DNA from: Hymenobacter armeniacus
Lineage (GTDB): Bacteria; Bacteroidota; Bacteroidia; Cytophagales; Hymenobacteraceae
Direction of reading: 5' to 3'
NCBI RefSeq assembly: GCF_014699055.1
Contig: NZ_JACXAC010000007.1
Location: 113,266-177,265, forward strand
DNA: 64,000 nt
Part shown: positions 34,874 to 45,133 of the stretch, in pieces
How the letters are laid out: every line of letters starts with the position of its first letter
Numbering within the stretch: position 1 is the first letter of the stretch
Position numbers and translations under genes: made by a program
The notes under the pieces: model-generated
What the model was told of the DNA's origin: nothing
Database searches by the model: none
Seen by the model: the letters and a program-made list of their open reading frames with translations, nothing else

Positions 34874-34998
34874 AACGGAAAGGGAAAGATGAAGATTAAA
34901 TGAAGTTGATTATGTGTGAGTTATGTGCGCGCGTGCCGTATACTCGCCGCCCATTGCCAGGGTTGTGGGCGCCGCGCCCCGCGCCGGCCGACGGGCAC

Positions 34999-35030
34999 AA
35001 AAAAGCCCGGCACTGCAAGCAGCACCGGGC
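34999..35030 (-). terminator. Terminator downstream of barrel paralog 3
   Basis: Read on the minus strand: GCCCGG and CCGGGC arms with an inner CTGC/GCAG stem, then T6. It follows the stop of the 35055 gene. Confidence 0.85.
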
Positions 35031-35054
35031 CAAAACGGAGAATCGAAGCGGCGC

Positions 35055-35837
35055 CTAATTGCCGTTGAGCACGTAGCCCACCTGCACCTGAAACGCCGAG
35101 TTGCGCACCTCTGGATTTGTAAACTTGACGTTGGGGTCGCGGTAGGGCTTGAGGACTTCGGCCTTGCCTTCGCCGCTCTTGTAGGCCTGGCTGAAATCGC
35201 CGGTGTAGCGCGCGCTCAGGCTCAGCGCGTTGCTGAAGCGGTAGCCCACGCCCAGCACGTAGCCAAACGTCGTCGTGTTCATGTCGGCGGTGGTGTTGTC
35301 GACCGTGAAGCACGGCAGTTTGGTGCGGGGCGAGTTGATGTCGTTGCGGGTGGGGCCGGCCAGCACCACGGTGGCTTTGTCGCCGCTCACCTCGCCGCGC
35401 TGCGAGAGCAGGAAGCTCACCTGCGGGCCGGCTTCCAAGAAGAACCCGGCGCCGTCGCTCGGGCCCACGTTGTAGCGCAGCAGCACCGGCACGTCGAGGT
35501 AGTTCAGCGTTTGGCTGTACGTGCCCGAGCCCTTGCGGCCGAAGGCGTTGCCGTTGGTCAGAAACACCGTTACGTCGCTGTTGTCTTCGTTGTAGCTCAG
35601 TTTGGTGCCCTTCTGCGAAAACAGCACTTCCGGCTGTACCGAAAGCTGGTCGGTGAGCCCAAGGTTGAGGGTGAGGCCGGCGTTGAGGCCGAATTTGTTA
35701 GTCGTGGCCGTGTTGTCGGTACCGGTGTAGCTGGCCAGGTTGGCGCCTGCTTTCAGGCCAAACCGGGGGCCGCTCTGGGCTTGCGCGGCCGTGCCGGCGG
35801 CCAGCAGCAACAAGGATGGTAGAAGGATGCGTTTCAT
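35055..35837 (-). CDS. Outer-membrane beta-barrel protein, paralog 3 (long form)
   Basis: Protein of 260 residues, the longest of the five. ATG 35837 opens a signal peptide (MKRILLPSLLLLAAGTAAQAQ). The shared elements are FGLKAGANLASYTG, VQPEVLFSQKGTKL, YLDVPVLLRYNVG, FFLEAGPQVSFLL, FGYVLGVGYRF and a C-terminal FQVQVGYVLNGN. Extra length lies in loops around 80-110 and 160-190. Upstream TAGCTTCG is a near match to the -7 box. Confidence 0.86.
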   Translation of the reverse strand: MKRILLPSLLLLAAGTAAQAQSGPRFGLKAGANLASYTGTDNTATTNKFGLNAGLTLNLGLTDQLSVQPEVLFSQKGTKLSYNEDNSDVTVFLTNGNAFGRKGSGTYSQTLNYLDVPVLLRYNVGPSDGAGFFLEAGPQVSFLLSQRGEVSGDKATVVLAGPTRNDINSPRTKLPCFTVDNTTADMNTTTFGYVLGVGYRFSNALSLSARYTGDFSQAYKSGEGKAEVLKPYRDPNVKFTNPEVRNSAFQVQVGYVLNGN

Positions 35838-35903
35838 ATAATTTGAAAAGGGAAAGAGTGAGAATGAAGTCCCGAAGCTACGCCTGAGCGCGTTCACGGA
35901 ACA

Positions 35904-35941
35904 CAAAAAACCCCGGCCTTGCACGCAAAGCCGGGGTTTTC
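35904..35941 (-). terminator. Terminator downstream of barrel paralog 4
   Basis: Perfect 9-bp stem CCCCGGCxx/GCCGGGG flanked by A6 and T4. It separates the 35962 gene from the 35055 gene. Confidence 0.85.
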
Positions 35942-35961
35942 ATTGTTGAGCTTCGGGAAGC

Positions 35962-36543
35962 TTATTTGCCGCCGAACATGAAGCCCACGTACAGCTGGAA
36001 CGCGTTGTTGCGAATCTTGGCTGCGGTGGTGCCGCTCTGCTCCTTGTCGATGCTGGTGATGCCGCCGTTGTAGCGCAGGCCAATCATCGGACCAGTTTCG
36101 AGCTTGTAGCCCAGGCCCACGGCGTAGCCGAAGTCCACGGTGTTGAGCTGGTCTTTCACGTCCACGTCGTTGGTGCCGTCGGTGGCTTTGGCCGAGGCCA
36201 GGAAGCCCACCTGCGGGCCGGCTTCGAAGAACAGGCCGTCGGCGTTGTACTGCAGCATCACCGGCACGTCGATGTAGTTGAGGTTGATTTTGTTTTTCGA
36301 GTTGTCCGAATCAGCAGCGCCCTTCATCGAAAACAGCACTTCGGGCTGCAGCGACAGTGCGTCGCCGAAGGCCAAGTTGGCCAGCACGCCAGCGTTGAGG
36401 CCTACCTTGTTGGAGAAGCCCGAAGCATCGGGACCACCCAGGGTAGTGAGCGAAGCGCCGGCCTTCACGCCGAACGAAGCCTGAGCCGAAGCCGTGGCAG
36501 AAATACCGGCCACCAGGGCCAGGGAAAGGATAACTTTTTTCAT
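35962..36543 (-). CDS. Outer-membrane beta-barrel protein, paralog 4
   Basis: Protein of 193 residues, signal peptide ending ASAQ. It is closest to paralog 1: FGVKAGASLTTLGG, LQPEVLFSMKG, YIDVPVMLQYNADGLFFEAGPQVGFLAS, VDFGYAVGLGYKLETGPMIGLRYNGG, FQLYVGFMFGGK. TAGCTTTG (36594-36587) lies 44 nt upstream as a probable -7 box, with TTG 22 nt further upstream. Confidence 0.88.
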   Translation of the reverse strand: MKKVILSLALVAGISATASAQASFGVKAGASLTTLGGPDASGFSNKVGLNAGVLANLAFGDALSLQPEVLFSMKGAADSDNSKNKINLNYIDVPVMLQYNADGLFFEAGPQVGFLASAKATDGTNDVDVKDQLNTVDFGYAVGLGYKLETGPMIGLRYNGGITSIDKEQSGTTAAKIRNNAFQLYVGFMFGGK

Positions 36544-36650
36544 TGTTGCTGAGAAAAAAAGTGAGAATGAAATTAAAAATGCGGCGCAAAGCTACGGGGA
36601 AACTTCATTGAAATAACAAATTATATTAATTTCAGCATTAGTTTCCTTAT

Positions 36651-36688
36651 GCAAAGAAAAGGCCCGGCGTCCACATGGACACCGGGCC
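36651..36688 (-). terminator. Terminator downstream of barrel paralog 5
   Basis: GGCCCGG/CCGGGCC outer stem and GTCC/GGAC inner stem, followed on the minus strand by TTTTCTTT. It lies between paralogs 4 and 5. Confidence 0.8.
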
Positions 36689-36713
36689 TTCCCGAAAAAG
36701 AATACGCAGAAGC

Positions 36714-37304
36714 TTATTTGCCGCCGAACATGTAGCCCAACTGTACCGAGAATACCCGGTTGCGCTGCTGGTCGTTCACGTCGTTGTCTTTGCCCACGCT
36801 GTTGATGTCGCCGTTGAAGCGGCCTTCAATGCTGAGGCCCGACTCGAGCTGGTAGCCCACGGCGGCCACGTAGCCCAGGGCAACGTTCTGGTAGGCGTCG
36901 TTGTCGAGTTTGATTTCGTTGCCGTCGCCATCCGACAGTTTCACCTTGGCCAGGTAGCCAATCTGCGGGCCGGCCTGCAGGAAGGGGCCTTTGCCGTCGG
37001 CGAGGGTGTAGCGGAACATGATGGGCAGCTCAATGTAGTTGAGCTTGAAGTTGTAGTCGCTGTTCTTGATTTCGGTGCCCTTTTGCGAGTAGAGCAACTC
37101 GGTTTGGAGCGACAGGGACTCGGAGAAGCCGAAGTTGGCGGCCACGCCGCCTACGGCGCCGAACTTATACTTGGCATCTTCCACGCCATCGCCGGAGAAG
37201 GTGGTGTAGTTTACACCGGCTTTGAGGCCGAAGCGAGTAGACTGGGCGTTGGCGGCGGCGGCAGTACCGGCCAGCAGTGCAAGAGAAAGCGCGAGCTTTT
37301 TCAT
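36714..37304 (-). CDS. Outer-membrane beta-barrel protein, paralog 5
   Basis: Protein of 196 residues starting at ATG 37304 (MKKLALSLALLAGTAAAANAQ). The layout is FGLKAGVNYTTFSG, LQTELLYSQKGTEI, YIELPIMFRYTLADGKGPFLQAGPQIGYL, GYVAAVGYQLESGLSIEGRFNGDI and the terminal FSVQLGYMFGGK. It ends the tandem array. The next gene is divergent. Confidence 0.87.
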   Translation of the reverse strand: MKKLALSLALLAGTAAAANAQSTRFGLKAGVNYTTFSGDGVEDAKYKFGAVGGVAANFGFSESLSLQTELLYSQKGTEIKNSDYNFKLNYIELPIMFRYTLADGKGPFLQAGPQIGYLAKVKLSDGDGNEIKLDNDAYQNVALGYVAAVGYQLESGLSIEGRFNGDINSVGKDNDVNDQQRNRVFSVQLGYMFGGK

Positions 37305-37477
37305 AAGGGCAAAGGGATAGTGATAATAAGGAATGGGAGAAAAGGCGGCGTACGTAAGCCGTAAACCGAGCCGTATACCGTTGCCGGCCACCAGAGGTTG
37401 CCAAAATTCTGTACGTGTTGTGCCTTTTCGGCCGTGGAGTGCTGCGGGGTGCTATTTTTGAGCTTCAACCGTTCGTT

Positions 37478-38608
37478 ATGGTTTTGTCATCTCCATGCCT
37501 GCGCCGCTGGAAGCAGGCGGCTTTCCTATGCCTAAGCGGCTTTGGCGCGCATGCGCAGGATGCGCCCGCTGCCCCGGCCGAGGCCCCGCGCATGCCGCTG
37601 GTGGTGGGGGCCTACGCGCAGGGCAGCATCATCATGGCGCACACCTACGCCATTCGGCACCTGGTGGCGTCGCATCCCACGGGGTTCGAAATCAACCTGC
37701 AGCGCCAAACCACCGGCGCCGCGCCCTGGCACGGCTGGTACAAGTTTCCGAAGGTGGGTTTGGCCCTCACGTACTACGACTTTCACAACCCCGTGCTGGG
37801 CTACGCCTTTGCGGCCAGCCCCTACATCAGCAAATCGTTTTCGCGGGGCGAGAAGCACGATTTTAGTTTCCGGCTGGGCACCGGGCTGGCTTACCTTAGC
37901 AACCCCTACAACCAGGAAACCAACCACAAAAACACCATTGCCAGCTCGGCCCTCAACGCCACGCTGCAATTTCGGTTTGAGTACGACTATGCCCTCACGC
38001 CCCACCTGGCGCTGCTGGCCGGCGTGGGGCTGAACCACTTTTCCAACGGCGCCACCACTAAGCCCAACTTCGGCGTGAACCTGCCCTCGGTGGTGCTGGG
38101 CCTCAACTACCACGAGCAGCGCCACCCCGTGCAGGTAAACCCCTACGCGCCGGCGCCGGAAGACGTAGGCCACGTTTTTTACAACGTGAGCACCAGCCTG
38201 GGCTTCAAGCAGCGCACCGAAGGCGACAAGCAGAAGTACCTCGTGAACTCGGTGACGCTGGCCGTGGGCCGCCGCATGAACCGCAAGTCCAACCTGCTGC
38301 TGGGCGTGGAGGGCTTCAACGACCGCAGCCTGAAAGCCACCCTCGACGATACCACCCGCGCCGGCCTCAAGCAGCCCGACGTGAAAAAGGCAGGCGTGTT
38401 TATTGGCCACGAGCTGCTGTTTGGCCGCCTGGCGTTCGACTCGCACCTGGGCTTCTACGTGTACGCGCCCTACAAATCGAGCACGCCCTACTACGAGCGC
38501 CTGGGCCTGAAGTACCACTTCACCGACCTGCTGTTCGGTGCCATCGACCTCAAGATTCACCGCGGCGCCGCCGACGTGATAGAGTTCAAAGTAGGGGCGA
38601 AGCTGTAA
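37478..38608 (+). CDS. PagL-like acyloxyacyl hydrolase-family outer-membrane protein
   Basis: Exported barrel of 376 residues (signal peptide ending AHAQ). The segment LNHFSNGATTKPNFGVN (186-201) matches the PagL lipid A 3-O-deacylase active-site block, with H187 and S189 kept. The PagL catalytic glutamate position is asparagine here (N201). Lipid A deacylation is therefore uncertain. ATG 37478 gives the signal peptide; the frame is open upstream to 37415 without one. Divergent from barrel paralog 5. Confidence 0.7.
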   Translation: MVLSSPCLRRWKQAAFLCLSGFGAHAQDAPAAPAEAPRMPLVVGAYAQGSIIMAHTYAIRHLVASHPTGFEINLQRQTTGAAPWHGWYKFPKVGLALTYYDFHNPVLGYAFAASPYISKSFSRGEKHDFSFRLGTGLAYLSNPYNQETNHKNTIASSALNATLQFRFEYDYALTPHLALLAGVGLNHFSNGATTKPNFGVNLPSVVLGLNYHEQRHPVQVNPYAPAPEDVGHVFYNVSTSLGFKQRTEGDKQKYLVNSVTLAVGRRMNRKSNLLLGVEGFNDRSLKATLDDTTRAGLKQPDVKKAGVFIGHELLFGRLAFDSHLGFYVYAPYKSSTPYYERLGLKYHFTDLLFGAIDLKIHRGAADVIEFKVGAKL

Positions 38609-38735
38609 GGCAGTTTATCTGCAGGGCAAGGCGTTTCAGCAGTTGAATCGGACAGTTGGGAGTGTTTTTTTGAGGTACAGAGGAGCGCACCTGCCATCTT
38701 TCGGCCGCGGTAAATCATTGCCCGCGCCGACTGCT

Positions 38736-39422
38736 ATGGACACCTTCTTTCTGGTCAACCGCTACCTGCACATCACGGCGGGGTTTATTGGGTTTTTTGT
38801 GGCGCCCGTGGCGCTGGCCGTGCGCAAGGGCGGCGCGGCCCACCGCCGGTGGGGGCGGGTGTTCTTCTGGGCCATGGCGGTGGCTGGCATCTCGGCGCTG
38901 GTGGGCGCCCAGCGCATTCACAGTCTGTTCTTGCTGCTCACGGCGGTGTTTAGCCTCTACATGGCGTGTTTTGGCTACCGCTCGCTCTACCTCAAGCACC
39001 TGGCCTGGGATGCCAAAGTGGCCCCGTTCGACTGGGCCGTGGCCGGCGTGGGCCTACTGGTGTTCGTGGGCACGGTGGGGTATGCGTTCGTGGCCGGGAA
39101 CATTCCGGTGGGCGTGTTTGGCGGCATAGGCGCCATGACGGCCGCGCGGCAGCTGCGCGGCTACGCCAACGCCGGGCACTGGAACAAAATCCAGTGGCTG
39201 CGCAACCACATTTCGGGCTTCCTGGCTTCCTACATCGCGGCCGTGTCGGCCTTTTCCGTCACCAGCCTACGCTTTATTCCCTTTCCCTACAACTTTCTCT
39301 GGCCCACCTTGCTGGGGGTGCCGGTCATTGCGTGGTGGCAGCGGCGCGTGAGCGCGCAGAAGGTCAAGCTGGCACCAAGCTCCGGTTTATCCGGCTCACC
39401 AGCGCCGGCCCTTCGTAAATGA
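38736..39422 (+). CDS. DUF2306-like multi-pass membrane protein
   Basis: Membrane protein of 228 residues with about six or seven hydrophobic segments. ITAGFIGFFVAPVALAVRKGGAAHRRWGRVFFWAM near the start is the pattern of DUF2306 (an H/R-rich first loop after a Gly-rich helix), given here as a family likeness. ATG 38736 gives MDTFFLVNRYLH. The last 59 nt overlap the 3' end of pyrD on the other strand, so the two transcripts are complementary at their ends. Confidence 0.72.
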   Translation: MDTFFLVNRYLHITAGFIGFFVAPVALAVRKGGAAHRRWGRVFFWAMAVAGISALVGAQRIHSLFLLLTAVFSLYMACFGYRSLYLKHLAWDAKVAPFDWAVAGVGLLVFVGTVGYAFVAGNIPVGVFGGIGAMTAARQLRGYANAGHWNKIQWLRNHISGFLASYIAAVSAFSVTSLRFIPFPYNFLWPTLLGVPVIAWWQRRVSAQKVKLAPSSGLSGSPAPALRK

Positions 39423-40398
39423 AGCCGGTGTAGAGCTGAATGAGCGAGGCCCCCGCCGCCAGCTTTTCCTGAGCATCGGCCGCCGAGTGGATGCCGCCCG
39501 CCCCGATAATGGGCAGCGCCCCGTCAGATTTTTGGTGTAAGTAGCGAATGACTTCCGTGGCTCGCGCCCGCAGCGGCCGCCCGCTCAGTCCCCCCGCACC
39601 CAGCGAAGCCACGTAGTGCCCGTCGGTGTGCAGCTGGTCGCGGCTGATGGTGGTGTTGGTGGCCACCAAGCCGCTCAGCTGCGTTTCGCGGGCTATTTCC
39701 AGAATGTCGTCCAGCTGTGAGTCGGTGAGGTCGGGCGCAATTTTCAGCAGCAGCGGGCGCGGCGCGGGGCGGCGCTGGTTGCGGGCCTGCACTTGCTGCA
39801 GCAGCTCAATCAGGGGCTTTTTTTCCTGCAGCTGGCGCAGGTTGGGTGTGTTCGGCGACGACACATTGACCACGAAATAATCGACTAGCTCCGCCAAGGC
39901 GTCGAAGCAGGCCACGTAGTCTTCTGCCGCGCGCTCGTTGGGCGTGTCCTTGTTCTTGCCAATGTTGCCCCCGATGATGAGCTGGCGGTTGCGCCGCCGG
40001 GCCAGGCGCGCCGCCACGGCCGCGGCCCCTTCATTGTTGAAGCCCATGCGGTTGATGAGGGCCTCGTCCTGCGGCAGCCGAAACAGGCGGGGCTGCGGGT
40101 TGCCGGGCTGCGGCCGCGGCGTCACCGTCCCAATTTCCACGAAGCCAAAGCCCAGTGTGGCCAGCTCGTCGGTGAGGGCCGCGTTTTTATCGAAGCCCGC
40201 CGCCAAGCCCACCGGGTTGGGGAATTTCAGCCCAAACACCTCGCGGGCTAAACTGGGGTGCTGAAAATCGTAGAGCCCCCGCAACAGGGCCTGAGTGCCT
40301 GGCACGCGGGCCGCGCGGCGCAGGTTGTCGAAAACCAGGTGGTGGGCGCGCTCGGCGTCGAGGTTGAAGAGGAGGGGTTTGACCAGCGCTTTGTACAT
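39364..40398 (-). CDS. pyrD: Dihydroorotate dehydrogenase, quinone-dependent (class 2)
   Basis: Membrane-associated flavoenzyme of 344 residues oxidising dihydroorotate to orotate in pyrimidine synthesis. Class 2 features: N-terminal helical membrane segment (LVKPLLFNLDAERAHHLVF), FMN motif GLAAGFDKNA (64-73), catalytic serine S181 in NVSSPNTPNLRQL, GLSGRPLRARAT and IIGAGGIHSAADAQEKLAAGA. It follows yifB after 6 nt and is probably co-transcribed with it. Confidence 0.95.
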   Translation of the reverse strand: MYKALVKPLLFNLDAERAHHLVFDNLRRAARVPGTQALLRGLYDFQHPSLAREVFGLKFPNPVGLAAGFDKNAALTDELATLGFGFVEIGTVTPRPQPGNPQPRLFRLPQDEALINRMGFNNEGAAAVAARLARRRNRQLIIGGNIGKNKDTPNERAAEDYVACFDALAELVDYFVVNVSSPNTPNLRQLQEKKPLIELLQQVQARNQRRPAPRPLLLKIAPDLTDSQLDDILEIARETQLSGLVATNTTISRDQLHTDGHYVASLGAGGLSGRPLRARATEVIRYLHQKSDGALPIIGAGGIHSAADAQEKLAAGASLIQLYTGFIYEGPALVSRINRSLVPA

Positions 40399-40404
40399 GG
40401 CAAT

Positions 40405-41940
<1,536 letters not shown>

Positions 41941-41942
41941 GG

Positions 41943-42069
41943 TAGAGAGAAGTGGGACGATGAGAAGCGAGAAATGAGCCAATTAGGCCGTGAACTGCCA
42001 AGTGCCTTCACAAACCTACTAAGCATCCTGCTGATATCTCACTTCTCATTTCTCATCGTCCCACCTCTC
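41943..42069. repeat. Palindromic element between gmhA and yifB
   Basis: A left half rich in GAGAAGTGGGACGATGAGAA (from 41945) and a right half (42037-42069) with its complement form a long imperfect inverted repeat. It spans almost the whole gap and reaches both the gmhA stop codon (42068-42070) and the region 3 nt before the yifB start. Confidence 0.8.
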
Positions 42070-42655
42070 AAATCACCAGCTTCTCAATCAGCAGAATCAG
42101 GATGTGAATCACTTTGATGTGAACCTCCTGAATGCGGTCGGCATACCCAAAGTGCGGCACGCGAATCTCCACGTCGCTGAGGCCAGCCAGCCGGCCGCCG
42201 TCTTTGCCGGTGAGCGAAACCACTTGCATGCCGGCTTCTTTGGCGGCCTCGGCGGCGCGCAGGATGTTGGGCGAGTTGCCGCTGGTGCTGATGGCCAGCA
42301 GCACGTCGCCGGGCCGGCCCAGGGCCTGCACAAAGCGGCTGAACACAAATTCGAAACCGTAGTCGTTGGCCACGCAGGTCATGTGCGAGGCCTCGGTGAG
42401 GGCGATGGCGGCCAGGGCGCGGCGGTCGTTGCGGTAGCGGCCGCTGAGCTCCTCGGCAAAGTGCTGGGCGTCGCAGAGGCTGCCGCCATTGCCGCAGGTG
42501 AGGGCCTTGCCGCCCTGGCGCAGGCTGGTGGCAAAGACGTCGGCGGCGGCGGCAATGCGGGCCAGGTTTTCCGGCTCGGCCAGAAACTGGTCGAGCACGG
42601 AGCGGGCCTCGCTGAGCTCGGCGTGAATGAGGTCGGTGAGAACGGAATTGGGCAC
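42068..42655 (-). CDS. gmhA: Sedoheptulose-7-phosphate isomerase GmhA
   Basis: Cytoplasmic SIS-domain isomerase of 195 residues, first step of ADP-heptose synthesis for LPS. It matches E. coli GmhA closely throughout: GKALTCGNGGSLCDAQHFAEELSGRY read as the substrate loop, AISTSGNSPN, SLTGKDGG, RVPHFGYADRIQE and the HIKVIHILILLIEKLV end. The start is GTG at 42655, fitting the family N-terminus. It is followed upstream by a small membrane protein gene (15-nt gap), so the two may form one unit. Confidence 0.93.
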   Translation of the reverse strand: MPNSVLTDLIHAELSEARSVLDQFLAEPENLARIAAAADVFATSLRQGGKALTCGNGGSLCDAQHFAEELSGRYRNDRRALAAIALTEASHMTCVANDYGFEFVFSRFVQALGRPGDVLLAISTSGNSPNILRAAEAAKEAGMQVVSLTGKDGGRLAGLSDVEIRVPHFGYADRIQEVHIKVIHILILLIEKLVI

Positions 42656-42670
42656 GGGGGGTATTCGGGG

Positions 42671-43177
42671 TTAGGCCAGCGGCGGGCGCTCAGCGGGCGG
42701 CGTGTTGGTCAGGCTGGGGTCGCTCTGCGGGAAGGTGGGTTGGGGCAGGTGGTCAGAAGTCCGGTTTTCGGTCAGGCTCGCGGTGCCAGCGGCCTGGCTT
42801 TGGGTGGGGTGCACGGTGGTGTGCTCGGTGTTCACCCGGCCGTCGATGGTGCGGGCGCTGGGCACGCCCACGGGCGGCACGGCGCGCTGCTGCTGGTCGT
42901 ATAGCTTGGCTTTCAGCTCGTTGATTTTGTTTTCGTGCTGGCTCACCGAGCGGCGCAGCAGCACGCTGTCGAGGTTTTCGGTGATGAGGTGCAGGGCCAG
43001 CAGGCCGGCCCCAATCAGAAACAGGGTGTAGTAGAAACTGCGCTCTTGCTCCAGGGCCGACAGGCCGCTGCCCATGCCCATCACGGACGTGCGCACGGCG
43101 GGGGTAAGAACGAACAACACCGCCAGCAAGAGGTAAACCATTACGGCAACGGTAACAATGCGTTTGAGGGCGAGCAT
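42671..43177 (-). CDS. Small two-helix membrane protein of unknown function
   Basis: Protein of 168 residues starting at ATG 43177 (MLALKRIVTVAVMVYLL). Two transmembrane helices (about 5-27 and 50-70) are followed by a short coiled coil (VSQHENKINELKAKLYDQQQR) and a Pro/Thr/Ser-rich, probably disordered C-terminal tail. It lies between gmhA and an MsbA-like exporter on the same strand, which suggests an envelope role. No family was recognised. Confidence 0.65.
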   Translation of the reverse strand: MLALKRIVTVAVMVYLLLAVLFVLTPAVRTSVMGMGSGLSALEQERSFYYTLFLIGAGLLALHLITENLDSVLLRRSVSQHENKINELKAKLYDQQQRAVPPVGVPSARTIDGRVNTEHTTVHPTQSQAAGTASLTENRTSDHLPQPTFPQSDPSLTNTPPAERPPLA

Positions 43178-43282
43178 GGCGAAAAAGGTTGGTTTAAGGC
43201 GAAAGATAGGGTTTTCCGGGACGCCGGGTTTCGGCCTTGTACGCGAAAACAACCAGAACGGCACGCCGGGCTCTCGCGCTGA

Positions 43283-45127
43283 CTACACCAGGGCCGCGTT
43301 GGTTTGCATCGAGCTCAGGCGCTGGTACACGCCGCCCTCGCGCCGGATAAGCGCGTCGTGGGTGCCGCGCTCCACGATGCGGCCGTGCTGCAGCACCACG
43401 ATTTCGTCGGCGTGCTGCACCGTGCTCAGGCGGTGGGCAATGACGAGCGAGGTGCGGTTTTGCATCAGCCGCTGCAGGGCCTCCTGCACCAGCTTCTCGC
43501 TTTCGGTGTCGAGGGCCGAAGTGGCTTCGTCGAGAATGAGAATGGGCGGGTTGCGCAGAATGGCGCGTGCAATGCTCAGGCGCTGCCGCTGCCCGCCCGA
43601 AAGGCGCGAGCCCCGGTCGCCAATCACCGTCTGGTAGCCCTCGGGACTGGCCACGATGAACTCGTGGGCATTGGCAATGCGGGCGGCCTCCATCACCTCG
43701 GCCTCGGTGGCGGCGGTGTTGAAGCGGATGTTGTTGAAAATGGTGTCGTTGAACAAGATGCTTTCCTGCGTCACGATGCCCATCTGGTCGCGCACCGAAT
43801 GCAGCGTGCAGGCGCGCAGGTCGTGGCCGTCAATCAGAATCTGGCCCGCGCTGGGGTCGTAGAAGCGGGGCAGCAGGTCGGCCAGCGTGCTTTTGCCGCC
43901 GCCGCTGCCGCCCACCAAGGCCACCGTCTGGCCTTTTTTGATGGTCAGGTTGATGTCGTGGAGCACGGGCGTTTCGCCGTAGCTGAAGCTCAGGTTGTGG
44001 AACTCGATTTCGTGCTCGAAAGGCGGCAGCACCGCCGCGTCGGGCCGGTCGCGAATGGCGGGCTCGGTGTCGATGATGCTCAGCACCCGCTCGCCGGCCA
44101 CCAGCCCGCGCTGGATGTTGCCGAAGGAGCTGGACAAGGCCTTGGCCGGCGTAAGCACCTGCGAAAACAGGATGACGTAGCCGATAAACGTTTCGCCATC
44201 GAGCGTCGACTGCCCGCCCAAAATCAGCGTGCCGCCGAAGTACAGCAGCCCGGCCACCACGCTCACGCCCGCAAACTCTGAAAACGGCGAGGCCAAATCC
44301 CGGGTGTTGTCGATGCTGCGCGAGGTGCGGGCGTACTGGTCGTTTTCCTCTTCAAACTTGCCCTTGATGTATTCCTGGGCATTGAAGGCCTTGATAACCC
44401 GGATGCCGCCCAGCGTCTCGTCAATCACCGACAGCATGGTGCCCAGCGTTTTCTGGCTTTGCTTGGCTTGGGTGCGCAGCCGCTTGGCAATGGTGGCAAT
44501 GATGCCGCCGGAAATGGGCAGCAAGACCAGCGTGAACAGCGTGAGCGGCACCGAGATGTGAAACAGCACCAAGAAATACGCCACAATGGTGAGCGGCTCC
44601 TTGATGACGGCCGTGAAGGTGTTCACCACCGAGGTTTCCACCTCCTGCACGTCGGCCGTGAAGCGCGACATCAGGTCGCCCTTGCGCTCGCCCGAAAAGA
44701 AGCCCAGCTGCAAGCCAATGATGCGGTGGTACAAATCGCGCCGCAGGTTCCGGATAACGCGGGCCCGCACTTTGGCCAGCAGCCGCAGGCTCAGGTAGCG
44801 AAACACGTTGCTGAAGAGCACCGACGCCACCACCACGCCGCACACAAAGGCCAGCGCCCCCATCTTGCCGTGCGTGGTCAGCACGTCGGCGAAGTAGTAG
44901 TTGAACGTGTCCGTGACCCACTGAATAGTGGGCGTGAAGGCGGGCAGCTGGCTGGGCGCTTTCAGCGGCACCTTGTCCGTTTTGTCAAACAGCACCTTCA
45001 GCAGCGGAATAATCAGCGTGAAGTTGCCGATGCTGAAAAAGATGGTCAGCACCGTGTAGAGCAAATACTGCGGCAGAAAAGACAGCAGCGGCCGCGCGTA
45101 CTGCAGGATGCGCAAATAGGTTTTCAT
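43283..45127 (-). CDS. MsbA-like ABC exporter (fused membrane and ATPase domains)
   Basis: Inner-membrane ABC half-transporter of 614 residues, probably a lipid flippase. A six-helix membrane domain covers about 1-340. The ATPase has Walker A GGSGGGKSTL (about 400), Q-loop VTQES, signature LSGGQRQRLSIARAI (about 512), Walker B ILILDEATSALD and the H-loop AHRLST. Length and neighbours (gmhA, RemB-like) fit lipid A or glycolipid export; other substrates are possible. RemB-like gene ends 6 nt upstream of its start. Confidence 0.9.
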   Translation of the reverse strand: MKTYLRILQYARPLLSFLPQYLLYTVLTIFFSIGNFTLIIPLLKVLFDKTDKVPLKAPSQLPAFTPTIQWVTDTFNYYFADVLTTHGKMGALAFVCGVVVASVLFSNVFRYLSLRLLAKVRARVIRNLRRDLYHRIIGLQLGFFSGERKGDLMSRFTADVQEVETSVVNTFTAVIKEPLTIVAYFLVLFHISVPLTLFTLVLLPISGGIIATIAKRLRTQAKQSQKTLGTMLSVIDETLGGIRVIKAFNAQEYIKGKFEEENDQYARTSRSIDNTRDLASPFSEFAGVSVVAGLLYFGGTLILGGQSTLDGETFIGYVILFSQVLTPAKALSSSFGNIQRGLVAGERVLSIIDTEPAIRDRPDAAVLPPFEHEIEFHNLSFSYGETPVLHDINLTIKKGQTVALVGGSGGGKSTLADLLPRFYDPSAGQILIDGHDLRACTLHSVRDQMGIVTQESILFNDTIFNNIRFNTAATEAEVMEAARIANAHEFIVASPEGYQTVIGDRGSRLSGGQRQRLSIARAILRNPPILILDEATSALDTESEKLVQEALQRLMQNRTSLVIAHRLSTVQHADEIVVLQHGRIVERGTHDALIRREGGVYQRLSSMQTNAALV

Positions 45128-45133
45128 ACCCTG

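Noticed and set aside
42671..43264. Longer start (43264) for the small membrane protein gene
   Set aside because: The added 29 residues are basic and Pro-rich with no conserved feature. ATG 43177 places the first helix at the N-terminus.
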